64,000 nucleotides of DNA from Actinomadura macra NBRC 14102 (GTDB taxonomy: Bacteria; Actinomycetota; Actinomycetes; Streptosporangiales; Streptosporangiaceae). Below the pieces are notes generated by a model. That model was given only the letters and a program-made list of their open reading frames with translations. It was not told the origin of the DNA and did not search any database. The position numbers were made by a program, and so were the translations under genes. The stretch is from NCBI RefSeq assembly GCF_001552215.1, contig NZ_BCQT01000019.1, positions 186,001 to 250,000 on the forward strand, given 5' to 3'. The number at the start of each line of letters is the position of its first letter. The first letter of the stretch is position 1. Below are positions 53,558 through 63,784 of this stretch, piece after piece.

Positions 53558-54262
53558 TCAGTGCCCCATCCCCAGGCCGCCGTCCACCGGGATCACGGCC
53601 CCGGTGATGTAGGCGGCGTCCTCGCTCGCCACGAACCGCACGGCCTTGGCGACCTCCTCGGGCCGCGCGATGCGGCCCAGCGGGATCGCCGCCGTGATCG
53701 ACTTCTGCTGGTCCTCGGTCAGCACCGCGGTCATGTCGGTGTCGACGAACCCGGGCGCGACCACGTTCACCGTGATGCCCCGGGAGCCGATCTCGCGGGC
53801 CAGCGACCGCGCGAACCCGACCATGCCGGCCTTGGACGCGGCGTAGTTCGCCTGCCCCGGCGAGCCGAGCAGGCCCACCACCGACGACACCAGCACGATC
53901 CGGCCGGTGCGCTTGCGCATCATGCCCTTCACGCCGCGCTTGGCGACCCGGAACGCGCCCGTCAGGTTCGTGTCCAGGACGGACGTGAACGCCTCCTCGC
54001 TCATGATCGCCAGGAGGGTGTCCTTGGTGATCCCGGCGTTGGCCACGAGCACCTCGACGGGGCCGTGCTCGGCCTCGACCTTGCCGAACGCCGCGTCCAC
54101 GTCCACGGAGCTCGTCACGTCGCACCGCACGCCGAACAACCCCTCGGGGGGCTCCCCGGACCGGTAGGTGACGGCGACCGCGTCACCCCCGGCGGCCAGC
54201 TCGCGGGCGATGGCCAGGCCGATGCCCCGGTTACCGCCGGTCACGAGGACAGAGCGACTCAT
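53558..54262 (-). CDS. fabG: 3-oxoacyl-ACP reductase (FabG/MabA)
   Basis: 234-aa classical SDR. Cofactor motif TGGNRGIG, NAG motif ANAGITKD, catalytic Ser in VSSVVG and Tyr-x3-Lys in NYAASKAG, and the GFVDTDM segment of FabG are present. ATG at 54262 (MSRSVLVTGG) is chosen: AGAGGG lies five bases upstream and similarity begins here, although the frame has an earlier ATG. It forms an operon with the enoyl reductase. Divergent from tldD across 143 bp. Confidence 0.94.
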   Translation of the reverse strand: MSRSVLVTGGNRGIGLAIARELAAGGDAVAVTYRSGEPPEGLFGVRCDVTSSVDVDAAFGKVEAEHGPVEVLVANAGITKDTLLAIMSEEAFTSVLDTNLTGAFRVAKRGVKGMMRKRTGRIVLVSSVVGLLGSPGQANYAASKAGMVGFARSLAREIGSRGITVNVVAPGFVDTDMTAVLTEDQQKSITAAIPLGRIARPEEVAKAVRFVASEDAAYITGAVIPVDGGLGMGH

Positions 54263-54405
54263 CACGACCCTCTCGTTGGCTTCTGCGACGACAGCAAGGG
54301 ACATTAGCGGCCCGCCATCGGGAAGAGGATGTGCCGACCCGACAAGATCCGCTCACCTGGGTTTGTTCGGGCCGTTCCGCAGGTGCGAGGGGTAGGTTGC
54401 TGAAG

Positions 54406-55901
<1,496 letters not shown>

Positions 55902-55905
<4 letters not shown>

Positions 55906-57284
55906 GCACGATCAGGCCGCAGGACGCCGTCGAGCGGGCCCTCGCCCTGTCGCGCACGGACGGCTGCGTCGTCATCGCCGACGAGTCCGGGACCGCGAAC
56001 CTGCGCTGGGCGGGCAACACCCTGACCACCAACGGTGTCACCCGCTCCAGCCGCCTCACCGTCATCGCGCTGCGCGAGACCGGGGACGGTGTCGCCGCGG
56101 GCGTGGTGTCGAGGGCCGCCGTCGACGCCGACGGCATCGAGGAACTGGTCCGCGCGGCCGAGGCCGACGCCGCCGCCAACGAGCCCGCCGAGGACGCCGC
56201 GCCGCTGGTCACCGAGGGCCCGGCTGGCGGCTGGGACGACGGCCCCGCCGAGACCGGCATCGGCGTCTTCGAGGGCGTCGCGCCCGCGCTCGGCGAGGCG
56301 TTCGCCGAGGCGGAGGCCGCCGACCGGCGGCTGTACGGGTTCGCCAACCACATGGTGACCTCCACGTTCCTCGGCAACTCCGCCGGGCTGCGGCTCCGGC
56401 ACGACCAGCCGACCGGGCTGCTGGAGCTCAACGCCAAGGGGGCCGGCGGGTCCGCCTGGTCGGGGGTGTCCACCCGCGACTTCGCCGACGTGGACGTGCG
56501 CGCCCTCACCGGCGACCTGACACGGCGGCTCGGGTGGGGCGAGCGGCGCGTCGACCTGCCCGCCGGGCGGTACGAGACGATCCTGCCGCCCACCGCGGTC
56601 GCCGACCTGATGATCTGCCTGTACTGGTCGGCGGGCGCCCGCGACGCCCAGGACGGCCGGACGGTCTTCAGCGCCCCCGGCGGCGGCACCCGCGTCGGGC
56701 AGGAACTGGCGAGCCTGCCCGTCACGCTGTCCAGCGACCCGGCCGCGCCGGGCCTGGAGTGCGCCCCGTTCGTGATCGCGCACGCCTCCAGCCGCGAGTC
56801 GTCGGTGTTCGACAACGGTCTCGGCCTCGGCGCCACCGACTGGATCCGCGACGGGGCGCTCACCTCGCTCACCCAGACCCGGCATTCGGCGCAGCGGACC
56901 GGGCTGCCGCTCACCCCGCCCGCCGACAACCTGATCATGGCGGGGCCGGAGGGCGGCGCCTCCCTGGAGGACATGGTCGCCCGGACCGAGCGCGGGCTGC
57001 TGCTGACGTGCCTGTGGTACATCCGGGAGGTCGATCCGCAGCGCCTGCTGCTGACCGGCCTCACCCGCGACGGCGTGTTCCTGGTGGAGGACGGCGAGGT
57101 CGTCGGAGCCGTGAACAACTTCCGGTTCAACGAGAGCCCGGTGGATCTGCTGTCGCGCCTCGCCGAGGTCGGCAGAACCGGCAGGACCCTCCCCCGCGAG
57201 TGGTCGGACTACTTCACCCGCGCCGCGATGCCGCCGCTCCGCGTCGCCGACTTCAACATGTCGACGGTCTCCCAGGCGTCCTGA
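55902..57284 (+). CDS. tldE: TldE/PmbA partner subunit
   Basis: 460 aa, homologous to TldD but lacking the HExxxH motif, as expected for the non-catalytic partner that shapes the channel. The GTG start overlaps the tldD stop (GTGA), so the two are produced together. Conserved features include YGFANHMVTSTFLGNSAGLRL and LLLTCLWYIREVDPQ. Together they form a barrel-shaped protease; in actinomycetes the natural substrate is not known, and no RiPP precursor gene was seen nearby. Confidence 0.93.
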
Positions 57285-57286
57285 GA

Positions 57287-57325
57287 GCCCGCCCGGGGCC
57301 GCCGATGTCGGCGGCCCCGGCGGGC
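57287..57325. terminator. Hairpin between tldE and the converging dodecin gene
   Basis: 57287-57304 pairs with 57309-57325 (GGGGCCGCCG against CGGCGGCCCC at the core) with one bulged C and a four-base loop. It starts three bases after the tldE stop and ends 36 bases after the dodecin stop. Confidence 0.8.
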
Positions 57326-57360
57326 CACGCCTCTGCCGTCCGCCGGGCGGGGAGCGCGTC

Positions 57361-57573
57361 TCAGTCGTCCTCCAGGCGGAATCCGAGCTTCAGGCCGACC
57401 TGGTAGTGGGCGACCTCTCCGTCCTCGATCTGGCCCCGGACCTCCGTCACCTCGAACCAGTCCAGGTGCCGCAGCGTCTGCGCGGCACGCCTGATCCCGT
57501 TGCGGATGGCGGAGTCGACGGACTCGGGCGAGGTCCCCACGATCTCGGTCACCCGATATGTGCGATCGGTCAT
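57361..57573 (-). CDS. Dodecin, flavin-storage protein
   Basis: 70-aa subunit of a hollow dodecamer that binds flavins (and in some species CoA). The whole protein fits the family: MTDRTYRVTEIVGTSPES, the flavin-stacking Trp39 in LDWFEVTEVRG, and the YQVGLKLGFRLED strand. ATG start with a GGAGG site (GGGAGGAACGCG) upstream. Divergent from the DUF3099 gene across 67 bp. Confidence 0.94.
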   Translation of the reverse strand: MTDRTYRVTEIVGTSPESVDSAIRNGIRRAAQTLRHLDWFEVTEVRGQIEDGEVAHYQVGLKLGFRLEDD

Positions 57574-57640
57574 CGCGTTCCTCCCGATGTCGTGGCGACC
57601 TGCTGTCGCCTGCCGGACTCCATGGGCTTACCGTGGAATC

Positions 57641-57988
57641 GTGAAGGTCAATCCCCGCCGGAGACCCGAGACCGAGGTCTACACGGTCACGGACGCGCCG
57701 CGCCCGATGTCGGAGGACATCGGGCACCGGCAGCGGCGCTACCTGGTGTCCATGGGCATCCGAACGGTTTGCTTCATCGGCGCCGTCCTGGCCGCCGTGG
57801 CGGGCGCCCCGCTGTGGCTCGTGGGCATTCTCATCGCCGGCGCCCTCTTCCTGCCGTACGTGAGTGTGATCTTTGCGAACGGTGGCCGCGAACCGGTTCC
57901 TTCCGCCCGGTTCGAAGAACCCGCCGGTGATCCCACAAGGACCGCACAGAAGCCGGTTTCCGGACAACGACCGGAAATCGGGTCGTGA
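57641..57988 (+). CDS. DUF3099 membrane protein
   Basis: 115 aa. The segment ETEVYTVTDAPRPMSEDIGHR followed by a basic QRRYLVSMGIRTVCF and two hydrophobic helices (about 43-60 and 62-82, GAPLWLVGILIAGALFLPY) is the DUF3099 pattern. The tail is charged and disordered. GTG at 57641 is chosen because the conserved part starts a few residues later and longer readings overlap the divergent dodecin promoter. Function unknown. It lies just upstream of the sRNA promoter. Confidence 0.8.
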   Translation: MKVNPRRRPETEVYTVTDAPRPMSEDIGHRQRRYLVSMGIRTVCFIGAVLAAVAGAPLWLVGILIAGALFLPYVSVIFANGGREPVPSARFEEPAGDPTRTAQKPVSGQRPEIGS

Positions 57989-57995
57989 CATTCTC

Positions 57996-58027
57996 TTGAC
58001 TAACCGCGGGGGGTTTCGGTGTACGAT
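57996..58027 (+). promoter_or_regulatory. Candidate promoter of the C-rich-loop sRNA
   Basis: TTGACT at 57996-58001 and TACGAT at 58022-58027 could be -35 and -10 boxes, with a rather long 20-bp spacer. Transcription would begin near 58034, exactly at the base of the first hairpin. GTAC-ATTT-GTAC around the -10 box is a small palindrome. Confidence 0.5.
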
Positions 58028-58033
58028 TTGTAC

Positions 58034-58145
58034 CGGCGCTCTGGTCCCCCGTCGGAGCGCCCGTGCCGGTGTTCCGGGCCCCCGTCGGAACACCGATGAT
58101 GCGGCGCCGGGTGGATTGCCCCCGTATCCACCCGGCGCCGCTTTT
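58034..58145 (+). ncRNA. Candidate 6C-type small RNA with C-rich loops
   Basis: Three successive stem-loops. Stem 1: GGCGCTC with GAGCGCC (58035-58061). Stem 2: CGGTGTTCCG with CGGAACACCG (58067-58095). Stem 3: a 16-bp perfect stem 58101-58116 with 58126-58141 followed by TTTT, a canonical terminator. All three loops present the same CCCCCGT sequence. This matches the actinobacterial 6C RNA theme (hairpins with C-run loops, Rfam 6C), although the runs have five rather than six Cs and there is an extra third hairpin. It lies in the 520-bp gap between DUF3099 and an acyl-CoA dehydrogenase. It probably base-pairs with G-rich ribosome sites of target mRNAs (inference). Confidence 0.75.
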
Positions 58146-58447
58146 CATGTCCGGGGGTTTTCCTTGACCGGCCCGCAGGTCGCCCTTGACCCCGGCCGTG
58201 GAGGCCACGCACATCCGCTGAGAATTGCATAGACCCAACCTTGGCCTGGTCCGGCCACAAGCCGAAACTCGTCCCCGCCGAACCATTCCCGCCGCGACGC
58301 GTCGCCCGACAGACGGCGAGTCAAGAACGTTCCGCCTTGCGGGACCTTCGGCCCGTGACGTCCGGCCGAGATCCGAGCCAACGCCCGTCCCACCCGCGGT
58401 GGCCGGGCTCTTCGCCGCGGCCACGGCTTCGACCTGGACGTTTGTTA

Positions 58448-58464
58448 CTAGAATAAGATTCGAG
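58448..58464. promoter_or_regulatory. Candidate operator/promoter of the acyl-CoA dehydrogenase gene
   Basis: CTAGAAT-AAG-ATTCGAG is a 7-bp inverted repeat with one mismatch overlapping the -10-like TAGAAT (58449-58454), in a sharply AT-rich patch. GTTAC flanks it on both sides as a direct repeat. A TetR-type fatty-acid regulator is plausible. Between the sRNA (58146) and this site nothing else was seen. Confidence 0.45.
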
Positions 58465-58508
58465 TTACGTTAGCGTTCGGAAGGTTCCGCATCCGGAAGG
58501 GGCACCGC

Positions 58509-59660
58509 GTGCGCCGCACCCTGTTCAACGAGGACCACGAGGCGTTCCGGGAGACGATCCGGGCCTTCATCGCCGCCGAGGTCGCCCCCGTCTTCGGCGA
58601 GTGGGAGGACGCGGGCCACCCGCCGCGCGCCTTCTACAACCAGCTCGGCGAGCTCGGCGTCCTCGGCGTCCAGGTCCCCGAGGAGTACGGCGGCGCGGGC
58701 GAGACGAGCTTCAAGTACCAGGCGGTGATCTCCGAGGAGTGCGCCCGCGCGGGCGTGAGCTTCGGCGGCTACGGCGTGCACGTCAACCTGGTGCTGCCCT
58801 ACCTGCTCAAGTACGGGTCGCCCGAGCAGAAGAAGCGCTGGCTGCCGCCGTTCGTGTCCGGCGACATGATGACGGCCATCGCGATGACCGAGCCCGGCAC
58901 CGGCTCCGACCTGGCCGGGATGCGCACCACCGCGAGAGCGGACGGCGACCACTACGTCCTGAACGGCGCCAAGACGTTCATCACCGGCGGCGTCCTCGCC
59001 GACCGGGTCCTCGTGGTGGCCCGCACGTCCCCCGCCACGCCCGAGGACCGCCGCGCGGGCCTGTCCATCCTCGCGGTCGACACCGCCAGCGAGGGCTACG
59101 CGGTCGGGCGCAAGCTCGAGAAGATCGGGCTGCGCAGCTCCGACACCGCCGAGCTGTCGTTCACCGACGTCCGGGTCCCCGCCGAGGACCTGCTCGGCGA
59201 GGAGGGCCGCGGGTTCGAGTACCTCACCCACAACCTGGCCGAGGAGCGGCTCGGCATCGCCACCGCCTCCTACGCCTCCGCCGCCGCGGCGGTCGAGTTC
59301 GCCCGCAGGTACGTCCAGGACAGGACGGTCTTCGGCAAAACCGTCTCCTCGTTCCAGAACACCAAGTTCGTCCTCGCCGAGTGCGCCACCGAGGTGGAGG
59401 CCGCCCGGTCCCTGGTGGACCGGGCGATCGAGGCGCTGGACGCCGGAGAGCTCACCTCCGCCGACGCGGCCATCGCCAAGCTGTTCTGCACCGAGGTCCA
59501 GGCCCGCGTGGTCGACAAATGCCTCCAGCTGCACGGCGGCTACGGCTACATCCTGGAGTACCCGATCGCGCGGCTGTACGCCGACGCCCGCGTCGCCCGG
59601 ATCTACGGCGGCACCAGCGAGGTGCTCAAGACGATCATCGCCAAGGACATCCAGGTCTGA
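58509..59660 (+). CDS. Acyl-CoA dehydrogenase
   Basis: 383-aa FAD flavoenzyme catalysing alpha,beta-dehydrogenation of an acyl-CoA. FAD/substrate motif IAMTEPGTGSDLAGM (~119-133), ITGGVLADRVLVVART, and the C-terminal LQLHGGYGYILEYPIARLYADARV/RIYGGTSEVLKTIIA blocks are typical; the Glu in YGGTSEV region or the alternative upstream Glu serves as base depending on subgroup. GTG start with GGAAGGGG upstream. The chain length is unknown; the isovaleryl/short-branched group is possible because icmF follows nearby. Confidence 0.9.
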   Translation: MRRTLFNEDHEAFRETIRAFIAAEVAPVFGEWEDAGHPPRAFYNQLGELGVLGVQVPEEYGGAGETSFKYQAVISEECARAGVSFGGYGVHVNLVLPYLLKYGSPEQKKRWLPPFVSGDMMTAIAMTEPGTGSDLAGMRTTARADGDHYVLNGAKTFITGGVLADRVLVVARTSPATPEDRRAGLSILAVDTASEGYAVGRKLEKIGLRSSDTAELSFTDVRVPAEDLLGEEGRGFEYLTHNLAEERLGIATASYASAAAAVEFARRYVQDRTVFGKTVSSFQNTKFVLAECATEVEAARSLVDRAIEALDAGELTSADAAIAKLFCTEVQARVVDKCLQLHGGYGYILEYPIARLYADARVARIYGGTSEVLKTIIAKDIQV

Positions 59661-59685
59661 GCGCCCGCCCGGCGGCGCCCCGCCT

Positions 59686-60516
59686 TCAGCCGGCCCGGTA
59701 CCGGCGGGCGGCCGACAACTGACGGGTGAGCACGGACGGGGCGTCCACGAGCGATGGGCCGTACCAGGTGAGGTACCGGCCGTCGACGAGCGCCGCGTCC
59801 AGGCCCGGGAACGCCTCCGGGCCGTCGTCGGCGCTGAACCGGTAGGGCTCGTCGGGCAGGACGGCCAGGCCGGCGCCCGCCGCGTTCAGTTCCGCCAGCG
59901 GGATCTTCGGGTAGCGGTCCGGGTGACCCGCGTAGACGTTCGCGACGCCCAGCCGCGCCAGCACGTCGCCGGTGAAGGTGTCGCGACCGACGACCATCCA
60001 CGGCCGCCGCCAGATCGGGATGACGGCCGCGCGCGGGCCGTCCGGCCAGATCGGCGCGGTGCGCGCCCAGACGCGGTCCGCCTCGTCCAGCCAGGCGGGC
60101 GCCGGGACGCGGCAGGCCTCGGTCAGCATCCGGCGCAGGGACGGCAGGGCCTCGTCCACGGTGCGGATCTCGGTCATCCAGACCGGGACGCCGGTGGCCC
60201 GCAGCGCCTCGACGTCGGCGGGCCGGTTCTCCTCGGTGTTGCCGAGGACGACGTCGGGCCGCAGCTCGGCGATCCGCTCCAGGTCGGGGTTCTTGGTGCC
60301 CCGGACGCGCGGCACGTCCAGGTCCGCCGGATGGGTGCACCAGTCCGTGGCCCCGGCGAGCAGCCCCGGGGCGGCGTCCGCGACGGTCTCGGTCAGCGAC
60401 GGGACGAGCGAGACGACCCGGCGGACCCGGTCCGGGACGGGGACCGGCGCGCCGGTGTCGTCCCGGACCGTGCCGTCCCGGACCGTGCCGGTTCTGCCGG
60501 TGGGGGCACGCGTCAT
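59686..60516 (-). CDS. Cytosolic BtuF-like corrinoid/siderophore-binding protein
   Basis: 276-aa helical-backbone metal-receptor fold: RRVVSLVPSLTETVADAAPG, LLAGATDWCTHP, ERIAELRPDVVLGNTEENR and a final DGRYLTWYGPSLVDAP. It resembles BtuF B12-binding proteins but has no signal peptide or lipobox, so it should stay in the cytoplasm. The ATG overlaps the icmF stop (ATGA), which links it to the B12-dependent mutase; a role in holding or passing cobalamin is inferred. The first ~25 residues repeat TVRDGTVRDD and are poorly conserved. Confidence 0.82.
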   Translation of the reverse strand: MTRAPTGRTGTVRDGTVRDDTGAPVPVPDRVRRVVSLVPSLTETVADAAPGLLAGATDWCTHPADLDVPRVRGTKNPDLERIAELRPDVVLGNTEENRPADVEALRATGVPVWMTEIRTVDEALPSLRRMLTEACRVPAPAWLDEADRVWARTAPIWPDGPRAAVIPIWRRPWMVVGRDTFTGDVLARLGVANVYAGHPDRYPKIPLAELNAAGAGLAVLPDEPYRFSADDGPEAFPGLDAALVDGRYLTWYGPSLVDAPSVLTRQLSAARRYRAG

Positions 60517-63500
60517 ACGTTGCGCCGGTACTGGCCGCCGACCTCGAAGAACGCGTCGGTGATCTGCTGGAGGCTGCACACCCGCGCCGCGTCCATCAGG
60601 CCGGCGAACACGTTGCCACCCGAGCCCGCCACGTCCTTGAGCGCGGCGAGGGCGGCCTCCGCGTCGCCGCGGTGCGCGTCCTGGTAGCCGCGGACCCGGT
60701 CGAGCTGCGAGCGCTTCTCCTCCTCGGTCCCGCGCGCCAGCTCGATCGTCTCGGGCGTGCCGTCGTGGGCGACGGGGCTGCGGAAGGTGTTGACACCGAC
60801 GATCGGCAGGGAGCCGTCGTGCTTGCGCTGCTCGTAGAGCATCGACTCGTCCTGGATGCGGCCGCGCTGGTAGCCGGTCTCCATGGCGCCAAGCACGCCG
60901 CCGCGCTCGCTGATGCGGTCGAACTCCGACAGCACCGCCTCCTCGACCAGATCGGTCAGCTCGTCGATGATGAACGACCCCTGGAGCGGGTTCTCGTTCA
61001 TCGCCAACCCCCATTCGCGGTTGATGATCAGCTGGATCGCGAGGGCCCGCCGGACGGACTCGGCGGTGGGAGTGGTGACGGCCTCGTCATAGGCGTTGGT
61101 GTGCAGGCTGTTGCAGTTGTCATAGATGGCGATGAGCGCCTGGAGCGTCGTGCGGATGTCGTTGAAGTGCATCTCCTGCGCGTGCAGGGAGCGCCCGGAG
61201 GTCTGCACGTGGTACTTCAGCTTCTGGCTGCGCTCGTTGGCGCCGTACCGGTCGCGCATGGCCACGGCCCAGATACGGCGGGCGACGCGTCCGAGCACGT
61301 TGTACTCCGGGTCCATGCCGTTGGAGAAGAAGAACGACAGGTTGGGCGCGAAGTCGTTCACGTCCATGCCACGCGCCAGGTAGGACTCGACGTAGGTGAA
61401 CCCGTTCGCGAGCGTGAACGCGAGCTGGCTGATGGGATTCGCCCCGGCCTCGGCGATGTGGTAGCCGGAGATCGACACCGAGTAGAAGTTGCGGACGGCG
61501 TTGGCGATGAACCACTCCTGGATATCGCCCATCATCCGCAACGAGAACTCGGTGGAGAAGATGCAGGTGTTCTGCCCCTGGTCCTCTTTCAGGATGTCGG
61601 CCTGGACGGTTCCGCGCACGGTCGACAACACGCGCGCGCGGACCTGCCCGGCCTCCTCGGCGGACGGGTCACGCCCGTGTTCCTCGCGGAACGCGTCCAT
61701 CCCCTGATCGATGGCGGTGTTGAGGAAGAACGCCAGGATCGTCGGCGCCGGCCCGTTGATGGTCATCGACACCGACGTGGTGGGCGAGGACAGGTCGAAC
61801 CCGTCGTACAGCGCCTTCATGTCGTCCAGCGTCGCGATAGACACCCCGGACGTGCCGACCTTGCCGTACACGTCCGGACGCTCGTCCGGGTCACGGCCGT
61901 ACAGCGTGACCGAGTCGAACGCGGTGGACAGGCGGGTCGCTGGCTGGCCCTCGGACAGGAGCTTGAAGCGGCGGTTGGTGCGGAACGGGTCGCCCTCCCC
62001 CGCGAACATCCGCGCCGGGTCCTCGTTGTCGCGCTTGAAGGGGAACACCCCGCCGGTGAACGGGAACCGCCCGGGCAGGTTCTCCGACCGCAGGAACCTC
62101 AGCAACTCCCCGTGGTCGGTGTAACGGGGCAGCGCGACGCGCGGGATCCGGCTGCCCGACAGGGACTCGCGAGTCAGCGGCGTGCGCAGTTCCTTGTCGC
62201 GGATACGGACGACCTGCTCGTCCCCCGAGTACGACTCCACGACCGCCGGCCAGCCCTCGACCAGCTCGGCGTCGCGGGGGTTGACGTCCCGGCGGGCCCG
62301 CTCCAGCAGCCCTTCGACCTCGGCCGCGTCGGTCAGCTCCGCGCGCACCTCGTCCAGCCGCTGGACGCGCCGGACCGCCTCGACCTGCCGGGCGGTGTCG
62401 GCGTGGTACCCGCGCACCGTCTCGGCGATGTCCGACAGGTACCGGACGCGAGCGGGCGGGATGATCGTGGCGGCGCCGGTGGAGGTCTTCGTCACCGCCT
62501 CGGGAAGGATGCCGGGCTCCAGATGCAGCCCGTGCTCGCTGAGCAACCCGCCCAGGTGCTGGTAGAGGGCGGTGACGCCGTCGTCGTTGAACGTGGCGGC
62601 GCTGGTGCCGTAGACGGGCATCTCCTCGGGCCGCCGACCGAACGCCTCCCTGTTGCGGACCATCTGACGAGCGACGTCGCGCAGCGCGTCGGCGGCGCCG
62701 CGCCGCTCGAACTTGTTGATCGCCACCACGTCGGCGAAGTCGAGCATGTCGATCTTCTCCAACTGGGACGCGGCACCGAACTCGGGTGTCATCACGTACA
62801 GGGACACATCGACCAGGGGGACGATCGCGGCGTCGCCCTGGCCGATGCCCGGCGTCTCCAGGATCACCAGGTCGTACCCGGCGGCCTTGCAGGCGCCGAC
62901 GATGTCCTCGATGTTCTCGGGCAGCTCGCGGGCGCCGCGCGTGGCCAGCGAGCGGAAGAAGACGTGGTCGCCGTCCAGGGCGTTCATGCGGATGCGGTCG
63001 CCGAGCAGCGCGCCGCCGCCGCGCCGCCGGGTCGGGTCGACGGCCAGCACCGCCACGCGCAGCTTGTCCTGCTGGTCGACGCGCAGGCGCCGCACCAGCT
63101 CGTCGGTGAGGGAGGACTTGCCGGAGCCGCCCGTACCGGTGATCCCGAGCACGGGCACGCGCCGCTTCCCGGCCGCCTCGGCGAGCAGGGCGCGATCGGT
63201 GTCCGGCAGCTTTCCGGCCTGGAGGCAGGTGATGGCCCGCGCGAGGGCCCGCCGGTCCCCGGCGACCACCCCGTCCACGGGGGCGGGCTCGGCGGCCAGA
63301 TCCACGTCGCAGTCGCGCACCAGCTCGTTGATCATTCCGGGCAGGCCGAGGCGCTGGCCGTCCTCCGGCGAGAAGATCCGCACCCCCGCGTCCGACAGCC
63401 GGGTGATCTCCTCGTGCACGATGACGCCGCCGCCCCCGCCGAACACCTTCACGTGCTCGGCGCCGGCCTCCTTCAGGCTGCGCGACAGGAACTCGAAGTA

Positions 63501-63740
63501 CTCGACGTGCCCGCCCTGGTAGGAGCTGACCGCGACGCCTTGCGCGTCCTCCTCCAGGACGGCGTCGACGACCTCGCGGACCGAGCGGTCGTGGCCCAGG
63601 TGCACCACCTCGGCGCCCTGGGACTGCAGGATGCGCCGCATGATGTTGATCGCCGCGTCGTGCCCGTCGAACAGCGCCGCCGCCGTTACGAAGCGCACCG
63701 GATGCACCGGCGCGTGGAGTTGCCCCGTCACCGTCTCCAC
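60513..63740 (-). CDS. icmF: Fused isobutyryl-CoA mutase IcmF
   Basis: 1075-aa adenosylcobalamin enzyme interconverting isobutyryl-CoA and n-butyryl-CoA. Three parts: B12-binding domain with Asp25-Gly26-His27 in LFDGHDAAINIM; MeaI-type G-protein chaperone with P-loop GTGGSGKS (~202-209), the switch region and VVAINKFERRGA; and the large substrate domain (~560-1075) with SVSMTINGPAPTILAFFL and GRSLHAQEMHFNDIRTTLQA. The fusion order is characteristic of IcmF rather than methylmalonyl-CoA mutase. GTG start with GGGGTGGAGAC upstream. The related pivalyl-CoA mutase is an alternative that needs active-site comparison. Confidence 0.93.
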   Translation of the reverse strand: METVTGQLHAPVHPVRFVTAAALFDGHDAAINIMRRILQSQGAEVVHLGHDRSVREVVDAVLEEDAQGVAVSSYQGGHVEYFEFLSRSLKEAGAEHVKVFGGGGGVIVHEEITRLSDAGVRIFSPEDGQRLGLPGMINELVRDCDVDLAAEPAPVDGVVAGDRRALARAITCLQAGKLPDTDRALLAEAAGKRRVPVLGITGTGGSGKSSLTDELVRRLRVDQQDKLRVAVLAVDPTRRRGGGALLGDRIRMNALDGDHVFFRSLATRGARELPENIEDIVGACKAAGYDLVILETPGIGQGDAAIVPLVDVSLYVMTPEFGAASQLEKIDMLDFADVVAINKFERRGAADALRDVARQMVRNREAFGRRPEEMPVYGTSAATFNDDGVTALYQHLGGLLSEHGLHLEPGILPEAVTKTSTGAATIIPPARVRYLSDIAETVRGYHADTARQVEAVRRVQRLDEVRAELTDAAEVEGLLERARRDVNPRDAELVEGWPAVVESYSGDEQVVRIRDKELRTPLTRESLSGSRIPRVALPRYTDHGELLRFLRSENLPGRFPFTGGVFPFKRDNEDPARMFAGEGDPFRTNRRFKLLSEGQPATRLSTAFDSVTLYGRDPDERPDVYGKVGTSGVSIATLDDMKALYDGFDLSSPTTSVSMTINGPAPTILAFFLNTAIDQGMDAFREEHGRDPSAEEAGQVRARVLSTVRGTVQADILKEDQGQNTCIFSTEFSLRMMGDIQEWFIANAVRNFYSVSISGYHIAEAGANPISQLAFTLANGFTYVESYLARGMDVNDFAPNLSFFFSNGMDPEYNVLGRVARRIWAVAMRDRYGANERSQKLKYHVQTSGRSLHAQEMHFNDIRTTLQALIAIYDNCNSLHTNAYDEAVTTPTAESVRRALAIQLIINREWGLAMNENPLQGSFIIDELTDLVEEAVLSEFDRISERGGVLGAMETGYQRGRIQDESMLYEQRKHDGSLPIVGVNTFRSPVAHDGTPETIELARGTEEEKRSQLDRVRGYQDAHRGDAEAALAALKDVAGSGGNVFAGLMDAARVCSLQQITDAFFEVGGQYRRNV

Positions 63741-63748
63741 CCCAAACC

Positions 63749-63777
63749 TTGGACATCCAATATTTGGAAGTTAAAAT
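63749..63777 (+). promoter_or_regulatory. marR promoter with internal operator
   Basis: TTGGAC (63749-63754), a 17-base spacer and TAAAAT (63772-63777) form a near-consensus promoter whose start point (about 63784-63785) coincides with the GTG of the marR gene, implying a leaderless mRNA. Two overlapping palindromes, TTGGA-CA-TCCAA (63749-63760) and CCAA-TAT-TTGG (63757-63767), cover the spacer and face the divergent icmF start, as expected for an autoregulated MarR operator. Confidence 0.65.
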
Positions 63778-63784
63778 AGTTTCC

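Noticed and set aside
60672..63779. Plus-strand open frame of about 1035 codons opposite icmF
   Set aside because: It mirrors the IcmF codons; its product is Val/Gly/Asp/Arg-rich with no domain, while the minus-strand reading is a full IcmF.
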